NCBI GenBank assembly: GCA_032718475.1
Contig: JAUCBJ010004851.1
Location: 1-64,000, forward strand
Direction: 5' to 3'
Origin: Nemertoderma westbladi
Lineage: Eukaryota; Xenacoelomorpha; Nemertodermatida; Nemertodermatidae
Length of the DNA stretch: 64,000 nt
Below the pieces are notes generated by a model, which was not told where the DNA came from, did not search any database, and saw only the letters and a program-made list of their open reading frames with translations. Shown here piece after piece: positions 18,014 through 30,360 of this stretch (its first letter is position 1; the number at the start of each line of letters is the position of its first letter). The translations under genes and the position numbers were made by a program.

Positions 18014-18019
18014 AATAAA
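18014..18019 (+). promoter_or_regulatory. Possible poly(A) signal for EEF2KMT
   Basis: An AATAAA hexamer lies 85 bases after the stop codon of the methyltransferase gene, within the left arm of the TA-flanked transposon. If used, the transposon supplies the gene's 3' end. This is inference; AATAAA is common in AT-rich DNA. Confidence 0.3.
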
Positions 18020-18394
18020 TTTTTCAATGCCGTTTTAACTTTTTCACATTACATTTATGATTGCTACTGTATCATTATGTGAGAGTTTGAGATTTTCAAC
18101 TCTTAAACTTTTTTTATTAAACCAATTATTCGTATTTTCGAAAAAGCGTCAAGTCTCCCTCAATGGGGGGAGACTTGACACCTAGGGTGGGAGACTTGAA
18201 CCCCACCTCGCATACTTGTAAATTCGTTCAAAAATGCAGAGGAAGTGTAATAATTACATGTTCAACATGTCTATTTTCTAGTAGAGCAAAAAAAATTCAA
18301 AAAATGCGATTGTTAAATTCTTAAAATATTAATCCAAAATTTTATACAAATTTAGGTGGTCGTTCACATGGTTCTCCCAACTTAACTACTACTA

Positions 18395-20291
18395 CTAGGT
18401 CGAGCGAACTCGGACAGTGGAAATGAGATCCTTCCAGGCTTCCCGATTCTCCATAGTTGTCGCAATTTCGTTTCTCCCAAGTTCAGTATCCCTTTCAAGT
18501 TGATCTATATATGTTACGGCCGGTCGTCCACGACTACGCTTTCCATGAGTTGGTTGCCAGAAAAGTAGATCTGGTATGACCTCGTCTTTACTTCGCCAGC
18601 AGTGCCCACTGAATCTTAATCTGCTTTCATGGAGGGTGGTTGATACAGGTGGTATTGTACCATAAAGCTCGGCATTTGTCATGTGTTGTCTCCAGTTGAT
18701 GTTTAGGGCTGCCCTTAGTAGTCTTGTGTAGCAACCATCAATTCATTGTTCAAGTGATTTAGTCAGTGTCCAGGTCTCACCCCCGTATAAAAATACACTT
18801 TCCACTGTGGCTCGAAAGAACTTAGTCTTCAGGTGCCTGGAGAGATCTGATTTCCAGATGGTATTCATTTTTGATAGAGCTACCCAAGCCTTTGCTTTCC
18901 TAACTTCTATGTCCTTTTTGCTACTCTCTATCCATGATCCAAGGTACTGGAAGTCGTCAACCTTCCTTAGTTGATTATTGTCAATGGTTGTCAAGTTTCC
19001 ATCACCATTAAAGGTCATGGATTCGGTCTTGGTAGCATTTATATGCATTCCAACCTCCTTAGCAGCCCTCTTCACTTTATTTAGTAGAAGCTGTGCATCT
19101 GCTAGGGTATTAGAGAGCAGGGCGATGTCATCCGCAAAGTCGGTGTCTGTGACTGTAGTTTCCGGATATCTACTACTTCTGCGTTCTTGAAGTGTGAATG
19201 CCAGGTCTTCACCCTTTGTGGCTGTCCTCATTGCGTAATCCAGCACAATTACAAATAGTAATGGTAATAATGTGTCACCTTGCAGTACGCCAGCCAGGAT
19301 TGAGAAAAACCCAGTTTCATCATCTGGTGAGAGTACCTGCGCTTCTGTGTCACAATATAACAATCCAATGCCAGCAACAATTACTTCTGGTATTCCATAA
19401 GCTCTTAGGATTTCAAGCATTTTACCTCTATGGATGGAGTCGAATGCCTTCTTGAAGTCCACAAAAGTCATGACTGCGGGGAGATTCTTTGACTTAATTC
19501 CTTCAATCAGTCTCCGTAGTGCAAGTATCTGAGCTATTGTTGATCTACTTGGTCGAAATCCGTTTTGGCTCTTACGCAGTAGTTTCTCTATGTGAGGCCT
19601 AATCCTATATAGAATCATTTTATTCTATATTTTGGCAGCTACCACAAGCAGACAGATCCCACGATAGTTTGTTGGTATGCCGAGGTCTCCTTTCTTGGGG
19701 AGAGGCTTTAGTTGACCTTTAGTCCAAATTGGTGGTGGCTTTTCCCCTTTTAACATCCGGTTGCAAACATTCAATAATGGTCTATTTAGCACTCCGGTTT
19801 TCCATACCTCCGCTGGGATTTCATCTAATCCACTCGCTTTATTATTGGACATGCTTTTAATGCTTCTTTGGAGTTCGGCAGGTGTGAAGTCCCCTGTTTC
19901 TACTGTATAGGTAGTGTCTTGTCATATATTTTCCTTGTAGGGCTGACCTCGATGTTTGGTGGCTGCCCAAGCAAGTTGCTGAAGTGAATTTTCCACTTCC
20001 CAACACGTTCTTCAGGACTATCGGCTTTGAGGCGCCCCTTTGCACAACTTTTCCGACCAGATACCTCATTTACAGTTTGCCAGGTAAGTCTTGATTGTTG
20101 CTGTATGTGAGCAGTTGTAATTGCTTCAGTTTTATCCTGTATGTACTTTTCCTGGCTGATGTTGTAGGCCAATTTAAGATCGTCCTTAGCTTTCTCAACC
20201 TTGTTAATGTTTTCGGTTGTTCGGTTTTAACTTTGTAGGCTATCTTAAGATCTTCTCTCTTACAAGTAACCTCAGAGTTTTGCCATGGCAC
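18395..20291 (-). pseudogene. LINE reverse transcriptase region, interrupted
   Basis: Read from 20291 down: a linker region, then reverse transcriptase starting near 19852 (NNKASGLDEIPAEVWK), FRPSRSTIAQ, VDFKKAFDSIHR (motif A), GVLQGDTLLPLLFVIVLDY (motif B) and TDFADDIALL (motif C, catalytic DD present). A C-terminal GKRSRGRP segment follows (18395-18682). Breaks: an in-frame TAG at 19625-19627 where copy 2 has tyrosine, a TGA at 18743-18745 that copy 2 shares, and frameshifts in 19857-20291. Confidence 0.82.
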
Positions 20292-20474
20292 ATACTGTTT
20301 TCGTTTAGGTTTCTGGGGGATATGCCTCTTAGCTGATTACTTGTGGGCTGTTATTATATTCTGGTATATTGAATCGGTGGATTGGTCTTCATCCATTGAC
20401 TGAAGTGCTTCAAAGCGGTTTTGAACTTCTACTGTATAAGCATCCTTTACAGCATTGTCAGTTCTGAGTTTCTC

Positions 20475-21562
20475 TCAGTCATAGTTGATTTGCTTGCTTG
20501 TCCTGGGTTTGCTGGATCTCAAGCTGAGTCTGATCTCTGCAGTCACAATTCTGTGGTCCGAACCAATTAGGTTGAACGAGCTGTATGCCTCGCAGTTGAT
20601 CATGCTATTTCTCCACCTTTTGTTTATAAGGATGTAATCCAGTTGTGCTTTGGTTCCATTAGGGTATTGAAAGGTCCATAGCTTCCCCTTACTCGTGTTG
20701 TTTGTTGGTATCAATTCACATTCTTCCATTAGGTTTAAAAGTAAGTACCCATTTCTGTTAGAACTGGTGTTGTAGGTGTAACCCTTGATGTCTTCTGGGC
20801 CAATTTGCGCATTCAGGTCACCAGCAATGACTTTAACATTGTATTTCGGGATGTCCTTAATAAGTCCAGTCAGTTCTTCATAAAACTTGACTGCTTGTTC
20901 TGGCTCTGATGCATTGGTTGGACTGTAGCAACATATAACTGTTGTCTTGGGATTCCCATCAAATGTTGCGATCATAACCCTGGAATTTATAGATTCGATG
21001 TTGTTTAGGGTCTTAAGTGCAAATGGGCTTAGCAGAATTCCTACTCCACCAATTGATGCATTGGCCGAGTTTCTTACTGCTGAGCTTGTTACTAACGTCC
21101 ATCCATTTCCAATGTCATTGTACTTCATGGCAGTGTCTTCATGACAAATCCGATGTTCTTGGATGCAGATGATGTCGATGTTATATTCCATTGCCAGAGC
21201 AACCATGTCACCCTGTTTGCTGTGCTTTCAGCGTGCGTGCGTTCATTGTAGCAATCTTTAGTGTCTTTTTACATTTCAACAGGTTGGTTCTTCTTTCTTC
21301 TCTGTCTTCTGTTCCAGTAGCCAATTTATCGACCCCAGCCTGGTGTACCACTGAGGGACGCGGTCCTTGTTGACCCGGGCGACGACCGAGCCGGTATTTC
21401 TCCTGGAGGGTTCTCATACTCATATCTTTCAGTTGCGGGAGTAAACTGCTTGTGGTCGCAACTCCTACAAGCGTCTTCGCAGTAGGTCGCCGTTGGTTGA
21501 TTACCTTCCGCCGACCTTGTCAGCATGTCTAGCCGTTGGTTGATTACCTTCCGCCTATCCAT
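20475..21562 (-). pseudogene. LINE 5' region with apurinic-type endonuclease
   Basis: The 20475-21206 ORF (243 residues) has endonuclease/exonuclease/phosphatase signatures: IICIQEHR, CCYSPTNA, VIAGDLNAQIG and the terminal SDHRIVTAEI. The preceding frame (21208-21423) supplies KIATMNARTL, the usual start of the fold, and is cut from it by a stop. Further upstream (21326-21562) is a small Cys-containing segment. This domain nicks target DNA in LINE integration. It is absent from the 5'-truncated copy 2. Confidence 0.78.
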
Positions 21563-21946
21563 GGCCTACAGCCCAGCTGCCGACTGTAGGGGTCCATTTG
21601 TTACACCCTGAACCAAGTGTGCCTCCTGGGTTAGGTTACCTAACACTGGTAGAGGAGCATCCAGTATAGACAGGGCGGGGCGTGTATCATCTCTAATGCA
21701 GATGCGGAAGCCTTTGCCTTCAATGGTGCCCTAGGCGCTATAGCCCTCAATGACTTATTTAGTTGACGGGGCTGAACCAACCCACTCTTGATCAACTAAA
21801 TAATGAATAGGCTATGCTTATCGGGCCTGCCCTACTGGGCTGACAGCTACAGGTAGTACCACATTACTGCCATAGTGGTAGCAGGATCTGGGGACCTGAC
21901 CTGACCTGATACAGCTTTAGGTGGTCGTTCACATGGTTCTCCCAAC

Positions 21947-22748
21947 AAGAACTGAATAAATAATAGTTCATTAAAATTGCATTAAAATTTAACGCGGGAA
22001 GGTACTTTTTATTAATGAATATCTTGTATAATTTTCAATCCAGGCATATATTAATTATTTTCCTGTAATTCTATTGATGTGTGCCGCTTTCTGACGAAGT
22101 GGCATCTTGTTTAACCTGTCAATCACCCAGTTGGCGGGCTACTAACTACATTGCAAAGAAGGAAGGAAGAGTTGGTTGGCTTGGCTGGGTATATCAAGGC
22201 CTCTCTCTCTCTCTCCCTGGCCACTCCATTGTATTCACATTACATTGATAGATTGGTCTGTGTAAGTGCCGCTCAACTAGTTGGAGTGCTCTGGTGTAAT
22301 GGTTCTCTACGTGGGTGTATCTCTAGGTAGACGTCAGCATTGAAGGCTTCAAGTCTCCCTCACATTCGGGCGTCATGTCTCCCCACATGGGTTTTTTTGA
22401 TATTAATTGATATAATTTCAAAATGGCTGAACCAAAACTGGAAAACAATATATGGCAGTATAATGCAATAATTAGTCAACACATGCTGTGAATTACAATT
22501 AACATACAGTAAAATAAGGATGCGATATTTCATTCGTTGTAAAGGGCAAAAATTTACTTTTGAACCCAGAAAACGTCTATTGACAATAAAACAAAAAATA
22601 ACCAAAAGGTAATAAAACACTGTTTCGCGGGTGTAGCCAACATGTATTTTACACATTTTTGTGTGGTATTGTTAAATAATTTACAATAGTTTTTGAATTA
22701 TTAAAAAAAATCAAGTCTCCCCTAAAGTCAAGTCTCCCTCACTCACCC
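21947..22748. other. Right arm of the TA-flanked transposon, no gene
   Basis: AT-rich with a CT dinucleotide run at about 22200. No coding sequence is supported; ORF 22360-22656 on the minus strand is hydrophobic and unmatched. Confidence 0.5.
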
Positions 22749-22750
22749 TA

Positions 22751-23466
22751 ATGTTAAATGTGCCAGCTGGAATTACTGTGACGTCATACACATTAAACAG
22801 ACAAACACTACATTTTAAAATGATTTTTCCCATGCTAACTAAAAAAACGTGTTTTATACAAAAAAACAACCCTCACCCCCCAACACTCGATTTAGGGCAC
22901 TGTAAGAAACGTTTTATTAACCCAGATGGTGGGGTGGGGGGGGGGGGGGAACTTTTGACCAAATTTACCCACCCACAGGGGAAAATCAACTCAAATATCA
23001 GCTGATTACTCCCAAAATTAAAACTGTAACCTGTTCTATTGACTTTCATTTATTGTGTTGGTTATAATAACATGTCACTGTAACCTGCATCTTTCACTTT
23101 ATTGATAATTTAACATTGGGTTGAGATATTAATTCGTTAAGATGGGATTTGCGTCAAGTTAAGAACACTCTTAAAAAATCAATTTCCATTTTTGTTGCTC
23201 TTTGGCCTTCCCCACGTTGGCTGAACACAAGATATATATAAATATATGCAATGTTGAATGTTTAATGTGATGGTGCTGTCATGTAATGTTTAATGTTGCA
23301 ATACGGAGTTAGAGTTGTTTTAATAAAAATCGAATGAGAGGGTACCCCACCCCCCCCCCCCCCCCCCAAAAAAAAAAAAATCAGCATCCCTGAAAACAAT
23401 AATAACCTGAAAATCAATGTATTTATTTTATCAGTTACAAATATAGTGCAGTACAAATACAACAAT
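22751..23466. other. Spacer with opposed G and C homopolymer tracts
   Basis: A G-run near 22932-22950 (context GGTGGGGTGGGG) and a C-run followed by A13 near 23345-23380 (context TACCCCACCCC) are in inverted orientation about 400 bases apart. They could be ends of a small element, but no target duplication was found. The words at 23030-23090 resemble the 62-base repeat unit at 31640-32110. No gene is visible. Confidence 0.35.
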
Positions 23467-23472
23467 TTTATT
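23467..23472 (-). promoter_or_regulatory. Poly(A) signal of the zinc-finger gene
   Basis: AATAAA on the minus strand, 11 bases after the stop codon of the C2H2 gene. Confidence 0.5.
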
Positions 23473-23482
23473 ACCGGTAACT

Positions 23483-24940
23483 TTAAGATTTATGAACAGA
23501 ATTTAAATGGGTGTTTAGATTCCCTTTATGATTGAATTCTTTACTACAATAACCGCACTTATGTTTTATATCCTTATGTATAGAGTCGAAATGTTGTTTT
23601 AGTACGGCTTTTGTAGCAAATGATTTTCCACAATGAAAACAGTTGTACTTGATATCTTTATGAAAGTAGTTCACATGGGTGTTTAGACTTCTTTGCTGGC
23701 TGAATTCTTTATTACAATAAACGCACTTATGTTTTATATCTTTGTGAGCGGATTCGATATGTTGTTTTAGTTGGTATTTTCTATCAAATGATTTTCCACA
23801 ATCAAAACAGTTGTACTTGATATCTTTATGAAAGTAGTTCACATGGGTGTTTAGACTACCTTGCTGGTTGAATTCTTTATTACAATAACCGCACTTATAT
23901 TTGATATCTTTATGTATAGAATCGACATGTTTTTTTATTTCGGATTTTGTAGCAAATGATTTTCCACAATTGGAGCAGCTATACTTGATGATACCTTTGT
24001 GGAAAAAGTCAACATGGGTGTTTAGATTCCTTTGCTGACAGAATTCTTTATTACAATAATCGCAGCTTTGTTTGATATCCTTATGTATAGAGTCGACATG
24101 TCGGTTTAGTGCGGCTTTTGTAGCAAATGATTTTCCACAATCGGAGCAGCTATACTTGATGATACCTTTGTGGAAAAAGTTAACATGGGTGTTTAGATTC
24201 CTTTGCTGACAGAATTCTTTATTACAATAACCGCAATTATGTTTGATATCCTTATGTATAGAGTCGACATGTCGGTTTAGTTCGGCCTTTGAAGGAAATG
24301 ATTTTACACAATCGGAGCAGCTATACTTGATGATACCTTTGTGGGCAAAGTCAACATGGGTGTTTAGATTCCTTTGTTGACAGAATTCTTTACGACAATA
24401 AACGCACTTATGTTTGATATCCTTATGTATAGAGTCGACATGTCGGTTTAGTTCGGCCTTTGAAGCAAATGATTTTACACAATCGGAGCAGCTATACTTG
24501 ATGATACCTTTGTGGGCAAAGTTAACGTGAGTGTTTAGACTTATTTGCTGGCTGAATTCTTTATTACAATAATCGCATTTATACTTATTCTTGACGTCTT
24601 TATGAACGGATTCTATATGTCTCTCTAAATTTCCTTTGTTATTAAATAATTCGTCGCCATGCAAACAGGAACTTGTGTCTGAAGAAGATACCAACTCCCC
24701 AACAGTTTCATTAGAACTACCTGACTCTGTTGTTGTACAACTGATTGTCGGTTCCGTATCTTCAGCTCCAATAGGCCTACCATACGAACAGTCTGGATTG
24801 TTGTTTTCCCGTTTTTCAACAATAAAAGAATCTCCAGATTGTTCATAAGAAATATCTTCGTCATCTAGTACAGGGACAACATCTACTCTACCAAACAAAT
24901 TGTTGTGATCTTCGATGGGAGATGATCCGTAAACGCATTA
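23483..24940 (-). CDS. C2H2 zinc-finger protein with 13 tandem fingers
   Basis: The conserved open frame gives about 471 residues. The N-terminal third is acidic and Ser/Thr-rich. Thirteen C2H2 fingers follow, plus one degenerate finger before them (CLHG in place of CX2C). Fingers alternate between a CxYCxKEF type and a CxDCxKSF type, joined by HKDIKxK or HKGIIKYS linkers rather than TGEKP, so the array looks built from duplicated two-finger units of about 57 residues. The protein is probably a nuclear DNA-binding factor; its target is unknown. No ATG starts this frame: it opens after a stop at 24938-24940, and the start probably lies in the N-terminal piece at 24883-25077 after a frameshift or small intron. 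Confidence 0.8.
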
Positions 24941-25077
24941 CCTTGTTTAACATCAAGATAATAGGGGGTGGAGTCTGTTGGTTCTTTCTTTATGATTATA
25001 AAGTCAGTTTGTTCTTTCTTTATAACTATATCGGCGCCAGACGATTTCACTTTCAATAAATTAATATGTTGATCCAT
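24883..25077 (-). CDS. Probable N-terminal piece of the zinc-finger gene
   Basis: Starts with ATG at 25077 and encodes 64 residues including two acidic IKKE-type motifs (VIKKEQTD, IIKKEPTD). Such psi-K-x-E sites are typical SUMO-acceptor motifs in invertebrate zinc-finger proteins. The frame is offset from the finger-coding frame and overlaps it around 24890-24940. Either a one-base frameshift, an assembly error or a short intron (a GTAATG donor-like site lies at about 24944) joins the two. Confidence 0.5.
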   Translation of the reverse strand: MDQHINLLKVKSSGADIVIKKEQTDFIIIKKEPTDSTPYYLDVKQGNAFTDHLPSKITTICLVE

Positions 25078-25096
25078 TATGAATAAATATTAATCA

Positions 25097-28000
25097 CTAC
25101 ATTAAATAGAGTTTACAGTATTTCAAGCTATCTCTAGCCTCATTCTTAACATAAATAGTTGATATAAGGGCGTTCCAAAGTTGCCTGTAGCCCAACGGAA
25201 TTGGGTAGCTTATAGTGACAGTGACAAGCAAATGGAACCAAAAGAAAATTATCAATACATCAATATGCACTATCCACTTAGAGTAGTTAGTTTGAATTAT
25301 GGATGGAACTGACCACCAAACGGAGTAATTTGGAGATTCGTAGGACTGAGCGATGATGCAAAAACATGCAACTTTAGAAAGCCAACATCTCAGCAATTTA
25401 ATCCAATGTTTTCACAGAGTTCAAAAATATTACTCACCCACACTAAAATAGTAACAACACCCGGTTTCATTAAACGGTTATAACAAAAGGTTCATACCGG
25501 TATGTGACAGGGAAGTGAATACATTGAAACGAAGTCAGGGCTCCAGGGCCAAACCAGCAAACGGTAATTGAAAATATATAAAGAAAATATATAATTGATT
25601 TTAAATATGATTCTTAACATTTTTACGTCAGCCAGCCGATCTCCTTAATCCAGGTATTGTTTGGTAGATTTATATTTTTCTATAAATATATAATAATAAT
25701 AAGAAGACCGGTACAAGACTGACATTAACTTCTGAACTAATCAGGTACCAGTACGGTTCTAAATTACAGGTTTAAGGTTATTTACTAAATATGTTATTAG
25801 TATTGGCGATTCATTTAAAGCCACAGTGTGCTCGGATGTACTGGGAACTAAGTACGGTCGCGGATGTATGAAACTACAAAAGTTCCTATGCAACAAACTT
25901 CGCCCGCGTGTAATATTCGCCAGACAAACTGTTTTGGAACTTAATAATTAACTACCTATACCTAATACTTAAGGGTACGTGAATTCCAGACTGTATAACT
26001 GTCAGTTTAGCTCTGTTTATAAGACAATCTGTCCGTCTGTCTGTCGAAATTTAGGAAAGGACAGTACCTCGCTTATATTTTAGTTATGTTGAAATTTAGG
26101 AAAGGACACGACCTCGCTAACATTTTAGTTAAAGGGGTTTTCCTTGTCGGTGATTCCATTTCTGAGGTTAGCATTGAAATATAATAGCTTTGTGTTGGTC
26201 TGCATACGTGATGGTCTGTCCGTCAAAACATAACAGACAGACAAACAGCCAGATAGACCACCTACAATGCTTTAACCGTTAGAACAGACATCAGAAATGG
26301 AATCATAGACCAGGAAAACCTCTACAACACCATTTTTAGTTGAGTAACGTATTTCATTCATTATTTTTGACTGACAGACAGGCATACAGACTGACAGACA
26401 TGCGTCATGCTGTCATGCAGGCAGGCAGAAAGAGAGACAATCAAGAATGCATGAAACATTAAAACTGACATTAGTAATGTGATCACTAGGGGCCTAAACA
26501 GGAAAAATCCTAGCTAAAATTGTACAATGCATGTGTTTCATTAATTTTGTCAGACTAACGGACTGACGACAGGCAGATAGACCAGACAGCTATAACTCAA
26601 GAACTAAAAGAGATCTCGCTATGACGTTTTCAGTTTTGAAATCAACCTTAAATTTTGATCCAGAATTTGTAAAAATATGATGATTTTTTTTCAATTTGTA
26701 TCACAAACATGCGCCATTAAATAATAACTAAAAGTTATCCTATTTCTGTATTTAATTGTACATGATCATATTATACAAAAATCTATTATGCCGATGTACT
26801 TACTGTTAATATTACATAACTAAAATCTGCAATTTGGGTACCTCGGTCCGCGGACCAGAAGGCAGTACAGTATAATGCCATTATGAAACTGTGACCTGTT
26901 CTATGACACCCATTCATTGTTTTGGTTATAGTTACAAGCCTCTGTAAGAGTAAACCTGCTCCGGGATAGGCTAATTAGCAGGCAAACATTGCCTGCGGGC
27001 GATGGGCGAAGGTGTTGCCAGGCTGCACCCAACGCCAACACTAAAAGTTGCTATCGCAGCGGGATAAACTATAAAGTTACTGTCAATCATGTTACACAAC
27101 AAATGAGAGATTGTGGACGTTCTAAGTTAGGAAAACAACAATGAATAAAAATTATCAGCAGGCTGGCAGGATATTTATTTTATTTATTTTATATTTATTT
27201 ATTTTTTATATTTATTCATTGCTTAGTATCAGAAAGCCAAAATCTGTAAATGTACTCCTATGAAATCATACAGACACAGGGAAAACACTGCAAACCTTCG
27301 GTAAAGCAGTGAAAAATTGATCAGCTGGAAAAAAAGGATAGTGCTGAGCATTGACTGATTGAGCTGCACCCTGATTAAATTACTATTAATCAGTCAGTCA
27401 GTTAGCAACTACCGGTAAGGAAAGCTACAATGATAGCTTTCTTTCAATTTCTTTCTTTACAATGACATTCAATAGTCCCAGGTCCAGTAGTAACCAAAAT
27501 AATAAACATGATTTGGTGATTTGTGCGTTTAAACTGCAGGATACGTTATTGCTGTATTGCCCATTGCCTAGCACCTATTTCAACTAAACCGCAGACTAAC
27601 TCCTTACAGCCTTACTGCCTTAAGCTGTTCGTTCGAAGTGGTAATGTAATCTGTTGCTATTCAATGAACGGAATTCTAGTGCTGATGTGGAGTCGGAGGT
27701 GGTAGACTGGTAGGTCTACATACATACATTATCTGTATCAGTGTATATCGGAATTCCGATATATTCGTTCTGATGGACTGGCGCTGGGCTGGTCGCAAAG
27801 CTCTAGCGGTACCGGTCAGCAGGTCAGGGGCGGTCACCTTAACATGCGAAACACTCCCGGTAAACCCGCCCAACTATAGGCCTAGTTTAAGTTTAACCTT
27901 TGCCTTTCTTATTTTCATGAAACGTAACATGCAAGCAACCGTACATTCGGACAGACATAGGGCAGATACACTACAGCACTAGTTGCCAGTACTGCAGTAG

Positions 28001-28289
28001 GCTTACTTCAGTACTTGACCGGTACTTCTGTTCCGCAGCATGCCGATCCTACTGTAGTATCAGTAGGCCTATGTAGCAGTGTAGGCCTAGCTGCCTAGTA
28101 GGAGTAGGTTGAGAGGCCTATGGATGGTAATTGACAAGAACGGCCCCTAGTGAAAATTTACCCATACCCTTTTTCCTTTCCCCATAGCTAAAAACATGAA
28201 AATGGCCCTGAAAAGGGTACTTAATAATATAAATGGCAATTAAGTCAAATATGTGACTCAATTACAAAGATGATATATAAGCGAATAAC
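25097..28289. other. 3.2 kb intergenic stretch, no supported gene
   Basis: I see only low-complexity words (CAGACAGA-type runs at 26030-26060, 26220-26250 and 26370-26430), an imperfect ATTTATTT run near 27170-27215, and one copy of the 62-base dispersed unit at 26885-26965. The short ORFs at 25097-25396, 27523-27705 and 27773-27982 match nothing I recognise. Confidence 0.5.
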
Positions 28290-28455
28290 ACTGGGCTCGG
28301 ACGCAACCTGTGACCGCCTTGCAGAGAAATATCTCAGTCTAAAGAGTCTCTCTGGGCGCGGCCTCAACTTGTGACCCCCCTGTAGAGAAATATCTCAGTC
28401 TAAAGAGACTCTCCGGGCTCGGACTGAATCTGTGACACCCCTGTAGAGAAATACA
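28290..28455. repeat. Short tandem repeat, about 66-base unit
   Basis: About two and a half copies of a unit containing AGAGAAATATCTCAGTCTAA and a GGGCTCGGAC/GGGCGCGGCC block. There is no coding potential. Confidence 0.65.
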
Positions 28456-29384
28456 GTACAGGCCACCAGAAAAAGCAGATTTCATCAAATGTTATCACAT
28501 GTGAACACATTTGGTCAAGAAGTCATCTGAATGGCAGGTCAATACATTAATTCAATGGCGAGTTATCTTCTAGAGCACACAGCAGGAGGCTGACTTGCTG
28601 GGACCGACAAAAAGCTTTGTGTGCGGTGCGCCTGAATGTCTGATATCAGGTAGATGATGAGAGAGCCCCCAGGGCGTTACATTGCAGACATGGGCTGTAT
28701 TGGTAGAGAGAACTACATACTGTACAAGACACATGGAGGTTCATGGAGTGTACGGGAGTGGATGGGTAGGCCTATATGGATGGAGGAGCCTAGACCATTG
28801 AATAATTAATTTAGTGCAGGTAGATGTCGCGCCATTAGTCTGACACCAAGAGGGCACAGATAAAGACCAGAAGATGCCTTAACATCACTAACTATAGGCC
28901 TACTAGACACTATTAACCGCACACTATAAAGGTAAACAAATCCTTATCGCATTTCAGCTGCGGTGAGTGACAGTTCGCGGCAAACTACAGAGAGATCCAG
29001 ATTACTAAGCGTTTCAAAAGTATTCAAATGTTTCCTTTGGCGAAAACAATTTTGGTTGTTGCCAATTCAATTATGTTCAATTATGTTCAATTGTCCCGTT
29101 CAACAACATTACTGTACATTACTCTGGTACACATTTGATAAAATGTGTTCATATTTGTACAGATCTGCGTTTTCTGGTGGCTTGTACTGTATCTCAGTTG
29201 AATGTTAATGATAATCCGCTCCCATTATTCGTATAAACTTCACATTATTATCCGAATTTCCACAATTAGTCTCTCTCTTGTTGCGATCCCGGGATCGTTT
29301 CTGCAGTCCATTTAATAATGTATTGGGCAGAGTACGACAGGAACTTGGGCAAAGGTAATGGTGACACATCAAAATGGACAGCTA
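28456..29384. other. Intergenic, no gene seen
   Basis: No supported coding region. The ORF at 28963-29208 has no recognisable features. Confidence 0.45.
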
Positions 29385-30360
29385 TTACAGTAGCTGTACA
29401 GCTTGAGTTAGCTGTTTGTAACATCCCAAGGTACCATCAGGAATGAGATCGACCCACACAGACGATGCTAGAACCCACAAGACAAGATTGTGCGATGGCA
29501 CCTGAAGACCACCACGTGACAAGGTGTTGAGGAAAATGATGTCTGCATGTACAGGTTCACCAGAGTTGTCTGGTTCTGGAATCTTGCGTAGTAGATAACC
29601 TGCCACATAAGCAGTGGCCTGACGTTCTTCTTCCATAACAGTAGGATGATACAGATGATCTATATGGGCCAAAGACTCTACTGACAAAGGACTCTCACAA
29701 GAGGGACATATCTTTGAGTGTTCTGGGGCTAGCATTAACTGGGGGATTTCTTCGAGGCGAGGAAGCAGAACTAAGTGGAGCAAGAAGCTAAGCTAAGCAG
29801 AATGAAGCTAACAGACCCTGGCTTCGCCCTCCTGCTTACTACGTCCTTGACTATCATATAGAAGTTGGACCCAGTTAGAAGAACGTGCGTGAAACCGCTA
29901 TCCAGTAGGTGAACGGCCAAGCCTGAAAGACCATGAGTGTCTGTAGTTAGAGACAGCCTTCGACCACGACCAATACTAAGGGCATCTCCTGTATCTCACA
30001 AGCCATAGACTCCAGAGTAGTCAGGGCAAGACAAGTTGTAGAAGTAATCACTTGTCTGAAACAGTCTTTGAACCTCACAGACTCACCAACCGACTTCACA
30101 TTTACCAATTTCCACCAGTTAAGGTAGAACTCAATGACTTCCGCAGTACCACTGCATACTCGAATGGACAGAGCAGCGACTACCTTGTCGCTAAAAACAC
30201 TAACGACATGATTGACATTCTGACGTTGGATCTTTGTTGGCGTAACGGATGCCTTCGTTAGAGCTGTTATCCCCAAGACAGATTCCATCTCCTGGTTGTA
30301 TAAGTCAGAGATATCGCTCCAATTACCCACTGCTTCTCCAACTTGGAGTTGTTGGTTTTT
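29385..30360 (-). pseudogene. P element/THAP9-like transposase relic
   Basis: Two minus-strand ORFs in transcription order, 30330-29947 and 29783-29385, are separated by about 160 bases without matching sequence. The first has KIQRQNVNHVVSVFSDKVVA followed by TAEVIEFYLNWWK, resembling the central part of P/THAP9 transposases; the second has ATAYVAGYLLRKI and a CPSC segment, like their C-terminal part. The THAP DNA-binding domain and catalytic acidic residues cannot be confirmed. Likely a decayed fragment; the gap could be an old intron. Confidence 0.45.

Larger units (their letters stand above)
18351..21946 (-). mobile_element. LINE copy 1 with a 31-bp target-site duplication
   Basis: Identical 31-base direct repeats at 18351-18381 and 21916-21946 bound the insertion. 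The element (18382-21915) is on the minus strand and ends in a short TAG trinucleotide repeat rather than poly(A). It has an endonuclease segment and a reverse transcriptase. It looks close to full length for a 3.5 kb LINE but has several stops and frameshifts. Microsatellite-like 3' tails fit CR1/RTE-type LINEs; the exact clade is not resolved. Confidence 0.88.
17963..22750. mobile_element. TA-flanked non-autonomous DNA transposon, split by a LINE
   Basis: Inverted ends GGGTGAGTGAGGGAGACTTG start at 17965 and, on the reverse strand, at 22748; each is flanked by TA. TA duplication is the Tc1/mariner-like signature. Copies of the subterminal word GGGAGACTTGA recur inside (18145-18215, 22345-22375, 22710-22725), possibly as transposase-binding sites. 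Without the LINE it would be about 1.2 kb. No transposase is encoded. Confidence 0.75.
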
